This document shows, piece after piece, positions 1-8,534 of a stretch of DNA of 64,000 bases. This stretch comes from Sulfitobacter sp. SK011 (lineage in GTDB: Bacteria; Pseudomonadota; Alphaproteobacteria; Rhodobacterales; Rhodobacteraceae). The stretch is taken from NCBI RefSeq assembly GCF_003352065.1, contig NZ_CP025803.1, forward strand, positions 3,451,574 through 3,515,573, given 5' to 3'. A program made the translations under genes and the position numbers. The notes beneath the pieces were generated by a model. It did no database searches and was not told where the DNA came from. It worked only from the letters and a program-made list of their open reading frames with translations. The stretch's first letter is position 1. The number at the start of each line of letters is the position of its first letter.

Positions 1-48
1 GGCCGCACCGCTTTCGTCCTTCGCGAACATTTTCAAGAAATTTGTCAT
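1..48 (-). CDS. Flp/Fap-type pilin, 5' end only
   Basis: The first 16 codons read MTNFLKMFAKDESGAA on the minus strand, and the rest lies beyond the left edge. Small Flp pilins start with a short basic stretch followed by F..DESGAAAIEYG and a single membrane helix, so this is probably the prepilin subunit of a Tad/Flp type IVb pilus. A GGGAG ribosome binding site lies about 8 bases upstream of the ATG at 48. The processing site and hydrophobic helix are not in view, so the call rests on the N-terminal signature alone. Confidence 0.75.
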   Translation of the reverse strand, partial: MTNFLKMFAKDESGAA

Positions 49-578
49 AATTTTACTCCCTTAAGGATTTGTTTACATATTTTGCGTTGGATCGGTTCCG
101 CAGCTTGAGTCTGACGATCCTACGTCTGAGCTCACAAATGAGGTTAAGGCACTGCACCGCACTCACACATCCGTCAGATGTAGCGAACTTTCACCTTTAG
201 ATTGATTCCGGAGCAATATTTATTAGTAATTCGGGAATAAATTGAGAAATTAAAATAGAAATGGTCTATAAAACGAATCACTTTATCAGATGAATTTTGT
301 CTTATTTGTGTCGTTACTGAGATAAAATTGAGGTTCTGCCAAATAGTTGAATTCTTCATTCCGAAATCACTTAATGAGTTCGAAACCTCAATAAACGCGC
401 AAAATAGTTACCACTTGGGATAGAAATTCGCGCAGCAGCGCAAACTTCTATTCTCCGGAACTGCCACAATTCGGAAAAAAAAGTTGCAAACTCAGATTTG
501 TCCACAGACAGTTACTGTCACGGCGGGGGCTGTACCTTTGGCTATTATTTGAGAGCCAGAGTTGTGAAAGAGTTTGTT
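49..578. other. AT-rich intergenic region
   Basis: This is the divergent gap between the pilin and the LuxR-type regulator. It is visibly richer in A and T than the surrounding genes and should hold both promoters, but I cannot single out a convincing promoter. The open frame at 174-359 (minus) has a composition expected of chance in AT-rich DNA and is not called. I see no RNA gene here. Confidence 0.5.
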
Positions 579-1391
579 ATGAGTACCAGGTTGTTAAGGA
601 ATCAGATTGATTCCAAGAGTTTTTCGATTATCGCAGACTGGGCGTATGCCTTGAATGAAAATGGCGAAATTACAGATGTTCTCGGCCGCATCGCAATGTT
701 GGTTCATGCAGAGGCGGTGATGATTGTTCGCATTTCCAACGTTGAACAAAGATCACGGATCGTTGGGCATTTTGGAATGCAAACCGGAAAAATTTGGCCG
801 CCCACGCCCCGAACATTCGCTGGTTTGGTTATTGGCGCGTTTATCAACACTGCCAAAGTTGGATCGATCTGGAAACTGACAGAGTCCAATCCGTTCGAAT
901 TTGCGGGAACTTCCGCTGACGCCGTGGACATTCCTGCTGGGATTGCCGAGGTCATCGCAAGCCCGCTAGAATCGGTGCGCGGGCATATTGATCTCATCGA
1001 ATTTCATTTCAAGCATCGCCCTGCTGAGCATAATCTAAATCTGCTCATCATGCTGTTGGGCACGCTTGCTGTTGCTTGGGGCAGGCGGACACCTGCCTTG
1101 GTGGCAAAGAAACTCTCGCAAAGCCAGAGGGCTTCTATTAGCAGAGTTACGGATGACAGCCGATGCACTATCCTTGATTGTGATAACCCAGCACGGCTTA
1201 GCAGATCTGAATTTCGGGTATGTTCATTGCTGAAAGAGGGGATGACGGTCAGCGTGATATCTGAATCACTCTCAGTCAGACCTGCAACCGTACGCTCCCA
1301 CCTGAGTTCCGTTTTTTCAAAAACCGGCATGTCTGGCCAGGTTGAGCTGTTGCATGAGTTGAACAGAACGCCTAAGCGGACCATGAATTAG
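579..1391 (+). CDS. LuxR-family transcriptional regulator
   Basis: A protein of about 270 residues ending in a LuxR/GerE-type helix-turn-helix, recognisable as LSRSEFRVCSLLKEG followed by SVRPATVRSHLSSVFSKTG. This C-terminal half should bind DNA. The N-terminal 200 residues match no ligand domain I can name with confidence. I chose the ATG at 579 because AAAGAG lies 6-7 bases upstream. A TTG at 498 would add 27 residues of unlikely sequence (CHGGGCTFGYY). It is divergent from the pilin gene, so a role in pilus or surface-growth control is possible but purely positional. Confidence 0.8.
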   Translation: MSTRLLRNQIDSKSFSIIADWAYALNENGEITDVLGRIAMLVHAEAVMIVRISNVEQRSRIVGHFGMQTGKIWPPTPRTFAGLVIGAFINTAKVGSIWKLTESNPFEFAGTSADAVDIPAGIAEVIASPLESVRGHIDLIEFHFKHRPAEHNLNLLIMLLGTLAVAWGRRTPALVAKKLSQSQRASISRVTDDSRCTILDCDNPARLSRSEFRVCSLLKEGMTVSVISESLSVRPATVRSHLSSVFSKTGMSGQVELLHELNRTPKRTMN

Positions 1392-1851
1392 GCTGATAGC
1401 TCCTGCCGCCCCGATCAGGGTCGAGGTTCGGCTTGTCACGTGCTTCTGACCTTGCTCATAATCATGCGGCACCGTAGATGAATGGCCGCTCTGAAGAAGC
1501 TGCGCTGTGGAGACGGGCGCAACGGTGGATGTCTCATTTTGGCGAATTTTAGACAATCCAATAACCGGTATGAGCAGTTAGCGGTCACCCGTGCGTCGTG
1601 AAGCATAGTGCAGATTAGGCTCAGAGCGGACTTGAGGCGGTGCGGCACTTGCCTTTGTGCCCGGTGGTGTAAGTCGACGTGGCGACCGGCCCAAAGGAGA
1701 CATCTAGCGGGCACTCATGATGCAGCGGTCGCAGCCCGCTTTGCGGTCATTCGCTGCGGATGCAAAGTCAGACCGACAACGAACTGGGAGTCTGCGGACT
1801 TTCCGGGCCATCAACGGACGTACATGAATGACGGCACTAAAGCGATGTGCC
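1392..1851. other. Non-coding, degenerate-looking spacer
   Basis: Open frames on both strands overlap each other and none has a plausible ribosome site or recognisable product. Fragments such as GAATGGCCGCT recur in another spacer near 19576, suggesting old degenerate intergenic repeat sequence. Nothing else is recognisable. Confidence 0.5.
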
Positions 1852-2616
1852 TTAGAATTTGCCGTTATCATTCTTCCATTCCTCGCGCGGTGCGATTGTC
1901 TCAGTCGTGTCCCAATGCTCAACAATCTTTCCATTTTCAACGCGAAACAAATCATAAAAGGCTGTGTGAACGCCTTTTATATTACCTTCACTTGCGCAAA
2001 GAACAAAATTGCCCTCTGCAAGAACACGGTGAAGATGTTGGTAATCAATGTTTCGTTGCCCACTGTTCTCGCCCGTCAGTGCAGATTGAAGCGATATCGG
2101 CCAATCCCCAAAATCTGGGTTATGTTCAACATAGCTCTCAGCGTTGACGAAGTCTGCGAGGCGATCGAGTTGCCCTGAGATCAGAACCGTCTCAACAAAC
2201 GCTCGAACAAGAGACCGGTTCGGTTCAGTCATCTCATGGTCAGACGCTTCCGTCGGTCCATCCACCATGCTATGGCCTGATGTATTGGGCCCTTTTCTTT
2301 CTTGGATATTATCCCAGTGCTCAACGGCTTGGCCGTCCTAGAACCTGAAGACTTCAAAACAGACCTTCCTGCTGGCAAAGTCGTATTCCATATGGGCGAA
2401 TACAAAATCGCCGTCCTCAAATCCTCTCACCATGTTAACCTGCGGTTCAGTTTTTGAGAGCCGCTTGAACAGCAAAGCCAAACCTTCGCTCCCCTCATGT
2501 GTTTGAGGATTGTGCTGGATGTATTTAGCTTCATTCACCACGGCGACTGCATCAGGGTTGCCCGTCTCAATACTCTTGAGCAGATTTCGGATTTGAGTAA
2601 CTTTAGATACGGCCAT
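1852..2616 (-). pseudogene. Tandem SnoaL-like (NTF2-fold) gene split by an in-frame TAG
   Basis: One reading frame of 254 codons runs from the ATG at 2616 to the TAA at 1852 with a single TAG at 2338-2340 (codon 93). Upstream of the stop it reads KVCFEVFRF and downstream DGQAVEHWDNIQERKG, which is the expected continuation of a SnoaL/NTF2-like domain (FRFEDGKAVEHWD in relatives). The protein would hold two related domains, with YIQHNPQTHEG in the first and YVEHNPDFGDW in the second. These folds occur in polyketide cyclases and many uncharacterised small enzymes, so no substrate can be named. The second half has internal ATGs and could in principle be made alone. The break looks like a recent point mutation (for example GAG to TAG), because both halves remain clean. 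Confidence 0.8.
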
Positions 2617-3169
2617 TGGGCTTATCTCCGTGCTGAACTTGCTGAAACGCAGTGTTGGTAAAGGTTATTGCATACAGCCACTGCAGAAAGGAGCAAGAAT
2701 CAAACCCGCGCCTTCAAACGCCAATGGTTTAGCTGGATCTTCGGAAGCCGCCGTTCGCCACACAGCAGAAAATCATTGGCTACGGGCTCACTTCAGACAT
2801 TTAACGATCTTGCTTTTGTCGCCTCTAGGTTGTGGTTGGTTAATCCACTGTGCGTCACAAACGGTGGTATACGCACGTTTTTACACGCGCAACCTATCCG
2901 GAAATGCAGTTGGCTAAACCAGGATACGTCGTCAACAGCGTCGATGTCGGCTATGCTGACTAAACGGCCATTTGTTTCAACTAACCCAATGGCTGCTATT
3001 CGCCACCACGTTCAGAACTGAATTTCTTTTGAACCGAGCGTTCGTTGAATCCGGCTTCAGGGTTTTGGTAAGCACACGGGGCTGCAATAGGTCAATCCAA
3101 GCTTAAACGCAGTGCAGGAGCGTGAGAAGTTGTCATAAAATTGACTCATTCGGTCTAGAAAAAGTAGGG
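2617..3169. other. Intergenic region without a supported gene
   Basis: Overlapping plus-strand frames (2630-2917 and 2668-3021) lack family features and read like random translation, so they are not called. The stretch near 2746-2766 (AAGCCGCCGTT...CACAGC) resembles another at 3871-3891, a short degenerate repeat shared by two neighbouring spacers. Confidence 0.45.
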
Positions 3170-3847
3170 ATGAAAGCCAAATATCACTCCTTAGAAACAG
3201 TATGGGAATATCTTGAGGCAAGTGGTGCCCTTGGTCCTACGGTTAGCGCGCTATTGGCGATGCTGCTTATCGGTGGTGCGATGTTGTTGGGCGTATGGTT
3301 CTATGTCTCGTACAAGAAGTTCCGGATACGTGGCGGCTTTTCAGGAGTTCGCACCCGAAAGAAAGTAAAGACCCTGCGTGCGCATGGGCAATTGGAAGGT
3401 GAGTTCACCTTTGCCGACGCGATTGAGATGACCGAAACGGGCACTGTTCGCAGAAAACCGTTGGAAAACAAAATTGTTGACTGCGTGGTTCCGGTAGAAA
3501 TGCTGTTCAGTTCTGATGATCATGGTCTCATCTACCAGTTCGAAATGGGCGAATGGAGTGAAAAGGAGGTGGCCTCATGGTTCGAGGTCGCCAACGCTCT
3601 CAATCTTACCGATCTTTCGAGAATTATCGAAGAAGTCATGCTGATGCGTGACGTGATTTGCCACCCTGAGTATGATCCGGAAACCAAACTCGGCGACGGA
3701 AAAAAAATTGGTGACAAGTTGCGGAATCGGGCGTCTGAATTGCGTGTCATGATTGACGAGATTGACGGCGTTGCTCGGCTTAGGGCTGCATGCGAAGCCC
3801 ACTTGCGACAAAACGCGCCCGATAAGCTGCCGCTGCCGACCTGGTAG
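3170..3847 (+). CDS. Membrane-anchored protein of unknown function
   Basis: The protein has 225 residues if translation starts at the ATG at 3170 (MKAKYHSLETVWEY); an upstream start at 3122 would add 16 residues. One strong hydrophobic segment (GPTVSALLAMLLIGGAML and onward, roughly residues 20-48) is followed by a basic stretch (YKKFRIRGG) and a soluble, charged C-terminal region of about 170 residues. This suggests a single-pass protein with a cytoplasmic domain, loosely like DUF4760-type proteins. I do not recognise the family. Codon usage looks normal and the frame is long and uninterrupted, so it is probably a real gene. Confidence 0.6.
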   Translation: MKAKYHSLETVWEYLEASGALGPTVSALLAMLLIGGAMLLGVWFYVSYKKFRIRGGFSGVRTRKKVKTLRAHGQLEGEFTFADAIEMTETGTVRRKPLENKIVDCVVPVEMLFSSDDHGLIYQFEMGEWSEKEVASWFEVANALNLTDLSRIIEEVMLMRDVICHPEYDPETKLGDGKKIGDKLRNRASELRVMIDEIDGVARLRAACEAHLRQNAPDKLPLPTW

Positions 3848-4089
3848 TCTCAATCGGTGCTTCTTCGGGCTTCAAAGCCGCCGTTTGTTCACAGCGCAGC
3901 ATTCTTTACTAAGAGGCTCGGACCTGCCTTCCGCGCTGCGGGAGGGCTGACCCGACCCGGCAACTTTTTTATCGGCGAAGCTGACCTTAGTCTCCACCCT
4001 AAATGTCGGATCCTGCGCTCTCCACGAATGGCGAAGAACTGCCCGCTATGGATCGCAAACAAATTTAGCACTCTGGTCCAAGAACAAAT

Positions 4090-5910
4090 TCAGGCGATCA
4101 CGTCCTGCGTCCATACCAACACGCGCACGCGACCAACACGGCCGCGGATTGGCACTTCGGTTTGCCGGGCCGTGTCTTTATGCACCGGGCGTGTCAACGC
4201 CTGAAAAAAGTCACCACTGGCGACAATCACGGCCTTCTCTGTTTTTGCAACTTCCATCAGGCGACTTGCCAGATTAACACTGTCGCCGGTCACCGTGACC
4301 TGCTGATGGCTCTCTACCCCCATCCGGGACAGGGTCGCAGATCCTGCATGCAGTCCGATACGGCAACCCAGATGTTCGTCTGGCAATTCCTCAAGTCTGT
4401 GCTCTGAAACCGTACGGGCCAAATCAAAAGCCGCCGCCAGAGCACTGTCTGCCGCTTGCTGAGAGGCATCCGCGTCCAATCCGAAAACTGCCAGCGCACC
4501 GTCGCCCATGTAGTTAAGCACGCTGCCGCCGCGTGTCTCAATCGTGTCCGAAGCGAGCGTGTGAAAGGCGCGCAGCAGGTTGCGCGTTCCGCCCTGCCCA
4601 AGTTTTTGTGACAGACCAGTAAAGCCCGTGAGGTCCACGAAAAAGATGATCAACTGCTGCTCAATCGGTGTCGCAAGATATTCAGGATCGGCCTCAATCT
4701 TTGTTGCGAGTGCGGGGGCCTGAAAGCGCCGTAGAGAGGCCACAGTCCGTTCTGATCGGTTGGCCTGTTGTCGCTCCTGAGTATAGCGCATTGCGCCCAT
4801 GACCAACGCGGGCGGGATAGCAGCCGCCAGAGGGAGGGCCGCGCTCATCCAAATCCCAGCGGAAAATATCACCGTCAGAAGGATCATCGAAATACTCATC
4901 ATGGCAACTGCCGCAGGGAGTGCGCGCGACAGGGGCCAAGCCAGTATGGCAAAAACGCACAGAATGGTAAGACCGACCGCATGGCCCGCGTCCCAAATTC
5001 TGACCTGCGCATCGCGTCGCAACGTTGGGCCACCTATTAATTGCGAGATGGCCGTCGCGATGATCTCGACACCCGGTGTGCTGTCGTCAAATGGGGTCGG
5101 GAACCGATCACCCATAGCCGACGCAGAATAGCCTAGCACCACAACCTTGCCAGAGAGCGCATCAGGTATCAGCGCATCCAATAGTTCCCTCGCACTGATC
5201 GTGCGCACGGAACCTGTGGGCCCGGAAAACCGCAGCGGCATGTTAAAACCCAGATCCAGCGGAACATGTTTTTTGTTCAAGGTCAGGCGGGTTTCGCCAA
5301 AGACCGCTTTTTCGCCCGTGAAGGCCACTGCCGTGAGAAGTGTGAGCGATGGGCGCAATTCGCCGTCTATGTTTATAAGCAGCGGCGCATAGCGCGGGGT
5401 GCCGCCTGCATCGGTCGAAAGGTTGACCAGTCCAACTTGCGCCGCATTGTGAAATATGGGTTGTGGCGAAATCAAGCCGGTAGAATTGTCGCCGTCCGCG
5501 CCGAACACCGCGGCAGCAGCAATGGCGGAGGGGAGGCTGGCCAGCGCATCTGCAAGTGCGGTGTCTTCGTCCACATCACCGGGTTCGGCCAGAAGAATAT
5601 CAACAGCGAGAGCACACGCACCGCTTTGTGCAATGTTGCGGATCAGAAGAGCCAACATATCTCGTCCGTTCATTGCCCCTGTAGTGTCGGCGGCGAGGGT
5701 GTCGTCGTCAATGGCGACGATAACCACGTCTGGGCTGGCAGAGCGAGGCCCAGTGAGCGCATAGCGCAGGTCAACAAGCCTGTTTTCGAGGCCGTCGATG
5801 ACACCTGCGCGCCCGCTGATATGGGGCAATATCACGAGTGCAGCCCATAGCGCAGCGCAGGCAAGCCCAGCTAGGATCAGACCCCGGCCTTGGGCCGGTT
5901 TCCCTGTCAT
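4090..5910 (-). CDS. CHASE2-domain adenylate/guanylate cyclase
   Basis: A 606-residue class III nucleotide cyclase. It has an N-terminal membrane helix (LILAGLACAALWAALVIL), an extracytoplasmic CHASE2 sensor (about residues 35-290, containing VIVAIDDDTLA and GKVVVLGYSASAMGDRF), then membrane helices at about 305-385. The C-terminal catalytic domain has FFVDLTGFTGLS and NYMGDGALAVFG, which carry the two metal-binding aspartates. It should make cAMP (or cGMP) at the inner membrane in response to a periplasmic signal. Its ATG overlaps the stop of the upstream FecR-domain gene by four bases (ATGA), so the two are translationally coupled. CHASE2 cyclases and FecR-domain proteins are often found together, and the FecR protein is a likely sensory partner. 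The nucleotide product is not settled from sequence. Confidence 0.9.
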   Translation of the reverse strand: MTGKPAQGRGLILAGLACAALWAALVILPHISGRAGVIDGLENRLVDLRYALTGPRSASPDVVIVAIDDDTLAADTTGAMNGRDMLALLIRNIAQSGACALAVDILLAEPGDVDEDTALADALASLPSAIAAAAVFGADGDNSTGLISPQPIFHNAAQVGLVNLSTDAGGTPRYAPLLINIDGELRPSLTLLTAVAFTGEKAVFGETRLTLNKKHVPLDLGFNMPLRFSGPTGSVRTISARELLDALIPDALSGKVVVLGYSASAMGDRFPTPFDDSTPGVEIIATAISQLIGGPTLRRDAQVRIWDAGHAVGLTILCVFAILAWPLSRALPAAVAMMSISMILLTVIFSAGIWMSAALPLAAAIPPALVMGAMRYTQERQQANRSERTVASLRRFQAPALATKIEADPEYLATPIEQQLIIFFVDLTGFTGLSQKLGQGGTRNLLRAFHTLASDTIETRGGSVLNYMGDGALAVFGLDADASQQAADSALAAAFDLARTVSEHRLEELPDEHLGCRIGLHAGSATLSRMGVESHQQVTVTGDSVNLASRLMEVAKTEKAVIVASGDFFQALTRPVHKDTARQTEVPIRGRVGRVRVLVWTQDVIA

Positions 5911-6461
5911 CTCCCAAAGCGCGCGAGCAGCTTAGAAACCCGACCGGCCTCCCATCTATTAACTTTCAGGGAGGTCGTGGAATCGACGTCAACGCCCTCT
6001 CCCGGACCAAGGGTAACGGTGGACGCATTATTTGGTTTGGTGACGGCGACAGCCCCTTTGACGACAAAAACGGAAGTGCTGGTCGCCCCCGCATCGACCA
6101 CATAGATGGTCCCACGCACTGCTGCGATGGCATGGGGTGTTCTGATTTGCGTGGGCTGGCTACCGGGCAGAACTTCGATATAGATCGCCCCATTTTCCAG
6201 CATTATTACTTCTGGTGGAGCACTACCCTGACGCTCAAATATCTTAATATCCGTGCCGACTTCACGCTCCAGCGACAACGCTGTGCCGCACACAATGAGC
6301 TGCCGGTCCGGGTTCGAAAGGCCAGACGTTGTACAGTCTTCCTGAGACGCGGCTGGTTGGCTGGTCACCAACAACAAGGCGAACGTTAGTGTCGCAAGCG
6401 AATTTCCTGCAAGGAAGGGCCTCATGCCACAGTTTGCCGCGGGTTCTGTTAGGGTGCGCAT
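5907..6461 (-). CDS. Exported FecR-domain protein
   Basis: About 184 residues from the ATG at 6461. This start has GAGG eight bases upstream, while a GTG at 6470 sits too close to that site. A hydrophobic segment (LATLTFALLLVTSQPAASQ) looks like a signal peptide with cleavage near ASQ. The mature part contains the FecR fold core RTPHAIAAVRGTIYVVD and VFVVKGAVAVTK. This type of FecR domain is a periplasmic beta-structure found in sensory or surface proteins and is not necessarily linked to iron. It is the first gene of a two-gene unit with the CHASE2 cyclase and probably works with that sensor. Confidence 0.85.
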   Translation of the reverse strand: MRTLTEPAANCGMRPFLAGNSLATLTFALLLVTSQPAASQEDCTTSGLSNPDRQLIVCGTALSLEREVGTDIKIFERQGSAPPEVIMLENGAIYIEVLPGSQPTQIRTPHAIAAVRGTIYVVDAGATSTSVFVVKGAVAVTKPNNASTVTLGPGEGVDVDSTTSLKVNRWEAGRVSKLLARFGR

Positions 6462-6470
6462 TATGTTCAC

Positions 6471-6787
6471 CTCATGGAATTCAATGACATCTGAAAAAGC
6501 GTCCGGCCGTCATATTGGAGCAAGAAATTTACACGCAATACCGGTTCACCCTATTTGTTAACGCTTATAGCAAGCCAGTCATACTAGCCAAATCATTTCG
6601 CCCCTATAGCGACATTTACAGATTGAATGAGCTATGTTGGCCTGACCCTTGCGCAACTGAAGTTCAAGGTGTTGGCACACTGGCACTAATGAAGCTTGCC
6701 AAAGTTGTATAGGCACGGTGCTGCATTTCGGGGTGTCGCTTATACAAACAGCCGTATCGTAATGTTCAATCCTTCACATCGGAGCCG
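6471..6787. other. Intergenic region, nothing recognised
   Basis: This gap between the FecR gene and the recombinase gene holds no frame with coding character and no RNA motif I recognise. It is likely to contain the promoter of the FecR-cyclase unit at its left end. It also marks the boundary between ordinary chromosome and the prophage-derived block. Confidence 0.45.
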
Positions 6788-7492
6788 TTATTCCCACTGC
6801 TTAACCCGTCTTACAAGGTTCCGGACGTTGGAGACATGCCAGGCCCCTCCCCGTCGGGTCTGAATGCCGCGTGCATTGAGTTCTGCCGCGACCGACCGCA
6901 GCGTGCCGTGTCCGTCCTTGCGGATGGTTTCGAGCAAGGGGGCCAAACTTCTGGCGAAGGCATCAGCGTTCGTCGTTATGGCTTGCCTGAGCGATGCACC
7001 GCCCTGCCCTGCCCGTCTGAGTGCCGCCGCCCCGTTCGGATTGCCCAACTTCACGCCTCGGGCTTTTGCGGACATCAGCGCCTTCTTCGTGCGCCGCGAG
7101 ATCGCTTCACGCTCCTGCTGGGCGACGAGGGCCATGATGCCCACCGTCAGATCATTCGCCTCTGGCATATCGCAGGCCAGGAAACGGACGCTGCTGGCCT
7201 GCAGCGTGAGCAGGAAGGCGGCATTGCGGGAAAGACGGTCGAGCTTGGCAATGACGAGGGTCGCACCTGTGAGCCGCGCCAGTTGGACGGCCTTGTCCAG
7301 TTCGGGGCGGTCGTTGCGGCCGCCGCTCTCTACTTCGGTAAAGCGGGCCAGAACCTCGGCATCCCTGCCCGCGGCGAAGTCATCGATGGCCTTGCGCTGC
7401 GCCTCCAGACCAAGCCCCGAGCGCCCCTGTCGCGCCGTGGAGACCCGCTCGTAGGAGATGAAGCGGATTGATGGGGCAGTCTCGCTGACCAT
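6788..7492 (-). CDS. Serine recombinase (resolvase/invertase type)
   Basis: A 234-residue small serine recombinase. The N-terminal catalytic domain begins FISYERVSTARQGRSG, with the serine of RVST as presumed nucleophile, and contains LVIAKLDRLSRNAAFL and the helix region QEREAISRRTKKAL. The C-terminal part (TRRGGAWHVSNVRNLVRRV) is the DNA-binding end. I take the ATG at 7492; a GTG two codons upstream is also possible. The start codon lies inside the left arm of a perfect 13-bp inverted repeat (7491-7532), a good candidate recombination or self-regulation site. It lies directly downstream of prophage packaging genes where a large terminase gene would be expected. Confidence 0.9.
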   Translation of the reverse strand: MVSETAPSIRFISYERVSTARQGRSGLGLEAQRKAIDDFAAGRDAEVLARFTEVESGGRNDRPELDKAVQLARLTGATLVIAKLDRLSRNAAFLLTLQASSVRFLACDMPEANDLTVGIMALVAQQEREAISRRTKKALMSAKARGVKLGNPNGAAALRRAGQGGASLRQAITTNADAFARSLAPLLETIRKDGHGTLRSVAAELNARGIQTRRGGAWHVSNVRNLVRRVKQWE

Positions 7493-7532
7493 GTACACAC
7501 CTGCCTAACGTTGGTTGCACAGGTGTGTACAT
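7491..7532. repeat. Perfect 13-bp inverted repeat at the recombinase start
   Basis: ATGTACACACCTG at 7491-7503 is repeated as its exact reverse complement CAGGTGTGTACAT at 7520-7532, with a 16-base spacer. The left arm contains the recombinase start codon, so a protein bound here would also block its translation or transcription start. The right arm ends four bases from the remnant of a truncated phage gene. It may be a recombinase subsite pair, an operator, or an element end. Confidence 0.8.
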
Positions 7533-7535
7533 CGC

Positions 7536-7571
7536 TCAGCCAGCTGGAATGTCGTAGCTCTTTCTGCTCAT
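7536..7571 (-). pseudogene. Truncated start of the gene after the small terminase
   Basis: An ATG at 7571 overlaps the terminase stop in the ATGA arrangement typical of coupled phage genes. The frame then reads MSRKSYDIPAG and stops after 11 codons at 7536, four bases before the inverted repeat. In related prophages the large terminase subunit, or a gene just before it, follows here. The short frame is best read as the surviving 5' end of such a gene, cut when the recombinase segment arrived or when DNA was deleted. The fragment is too short to identify. Confidence 0.5.
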
Positions 7572-8101
7572 ACGTTCCCATTGAGCTCATAGGTGATCGT
7601 TTTGGGCTGATCCTTGGTGAGGTTTGTCTCGTTGGGTTTGCGCATCGGTTCGCGCACCGTTTCGCCGTCCTTATCGGTATAGACCGTCACAAACTCAATC
7701 GTCGTCACGTTGTCGCCGCCTGCAGCCCCCGGCAGAGACAGCCTTGAGCGTGCAGAAGGAGAAAGACCCAGCTCCGCCATAAACCGGCCCATCACGTCCA
7801 ACTGCTTGTTTGCGATCGACATCCAAGGCGATTGCTGAACATAGCCGGATGGCATCTTGATCAAGGATGGTCCTTTCTGAAGATGCCCCTCGGCTTCCAC
7901 CCACCGCGCCCAGGCCTGACAATACGCCGCCAGCGCTGCTCGGTCCGTTGTGAACAAGATGCCCATGTCATGAAGGGGCTTTGCCAAGCGCCGCCACTCT
8001 TTACGTGCGACCGACGTGAGATGTGACGGGCAGCGTGGCAAGGCATCACTCGTGACTGGAATTTCACTCTTCCGCTTGGCTGCCGGTTTTCTACCGCGCA
8101 T
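7568..8101 (-). CDS. Phage terminase small subunit, P27 family
   Basis: A 177-residue protein starting MRGRKPAAKRKSEIP at 8101. It contains CPSHLTSVARKEWRRLAKPL and LAAYCQAWARWVEAE, the conserved helical core of P27-type small terminases, which recognise phage DNA for packaging. The start overlaps the end of the upstream HTH gene by 11 bases, as in compact phage operons. Its normal partner, the large terminase ATPase/nuclease, is missing downstream, so the gene is probably a non-functional prophage remnant even though its frame is intact. Confidence 0.88.
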   Translation of the reverse strand: MRGRKPAAKRKSEIPVTSDALPRCPSHLTSVARKEWRRLAKPLHDMGILFTTDRAALAAYCQAWARWVEAEGHLQKGPSLIKMPSGYVQQSPWMSIANKQLDVMGRFMAELGLSPSARSRLSLPGAAGGDNVTTIEFVTVYTDKDGETVREPMRKPNETNLTKDQPKTITYELNGNV

Positions 8102-8531
8102 GATCCGATGTCCTCTCGACTGGACTGACCGGCAGTTTCTGATAATCCACCCCGATCCGCCTGTTCTTCTCGGCAATCTGGTCAAGAAATTGCGTAAGCG
8201 TGTCGCGACCATCGCCCTTTGCCACATCTGGCTCAATGTCCTGCGACCAATCAGTCTCGCGCCAGTAAGCTTGTGTCTTGAGGTAGAAGATCATCGATGT
8301 GGTATCCCCCGTTCGTGCCTTTTGCAAAAGGCCGCTGGCCACATGTGCGATGGCTTTCGCCTTGCCCCTTTTATAGCGCACAGAAACCTCGTCATCCCGG
8401 GCACAGATGGCGCGGAAGGTGGTACGGGAAATACCCAAAAAATCCGCAATCTGATCCTGATTCAGCAAGGCCGCCAAGGTCTCAACTTCTTGAACCTGAA
8501 GATCGCTGAGCGTAATTTCCGGGCGCGCCAT
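8091..8531 (-). CDS. Phage helix-turn-helix protein (terminase-associated)
   Basis: 146 residues starting MARPEITLSDLQVQEVE. A helix-turn-helix is visible at NQDQIADFLGISRTTFRAI (about residues 24-42), followed by a charged helical region (VRYKRGKAKAIAHVASGL). Such proteins occur beside P27 small terminases in alphaproteobacterial prophages and may help bind packaging sites, but the function is not established. It lies in a tight minus-strand series between the DUF7220-like gene and the small terminase. Confidence 0.7.
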   Translation of the reverse strand: MARPEITLSDLQVQEVETLAALLNQDQIADFLGISRTTFRAICARDDEVSVRYKRGKAKAIAHVASGLLQKARTGDTTSMIFYLKTQAYWRETDWSQDIEPDVAKGDGRDTLTQFLDQIAEKNRRIGVDYQKLPVSPVERTSDHAR

Positions 8532-8534
8532 GTC

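Noticed and set aside
174..359. Minus-strand frame of 61 codons in the first gap
   Set aside because: AT-rich chance frame with no ribosome site and no family features.
1436..2147. Several overlapping frames on both strands
   Set aside because: They conflict with each other and with the SnoaL-like gene; composition is that of degenerate spacer.
2338..2340. Amber codon as pyrrolysine or selenocysteine-style recoding
   Set aside because: Pyrrolysine systems are not expected in this group, UAG is not a selenocysteine codon, and the neighbouring ochre mutation suggests ordinary decay.
2630..3021. Two plus-strand frames of 95 and 117 codons
   Set aside because: Overlapping, no recognisable product, no ribosome site; likely non-coding.
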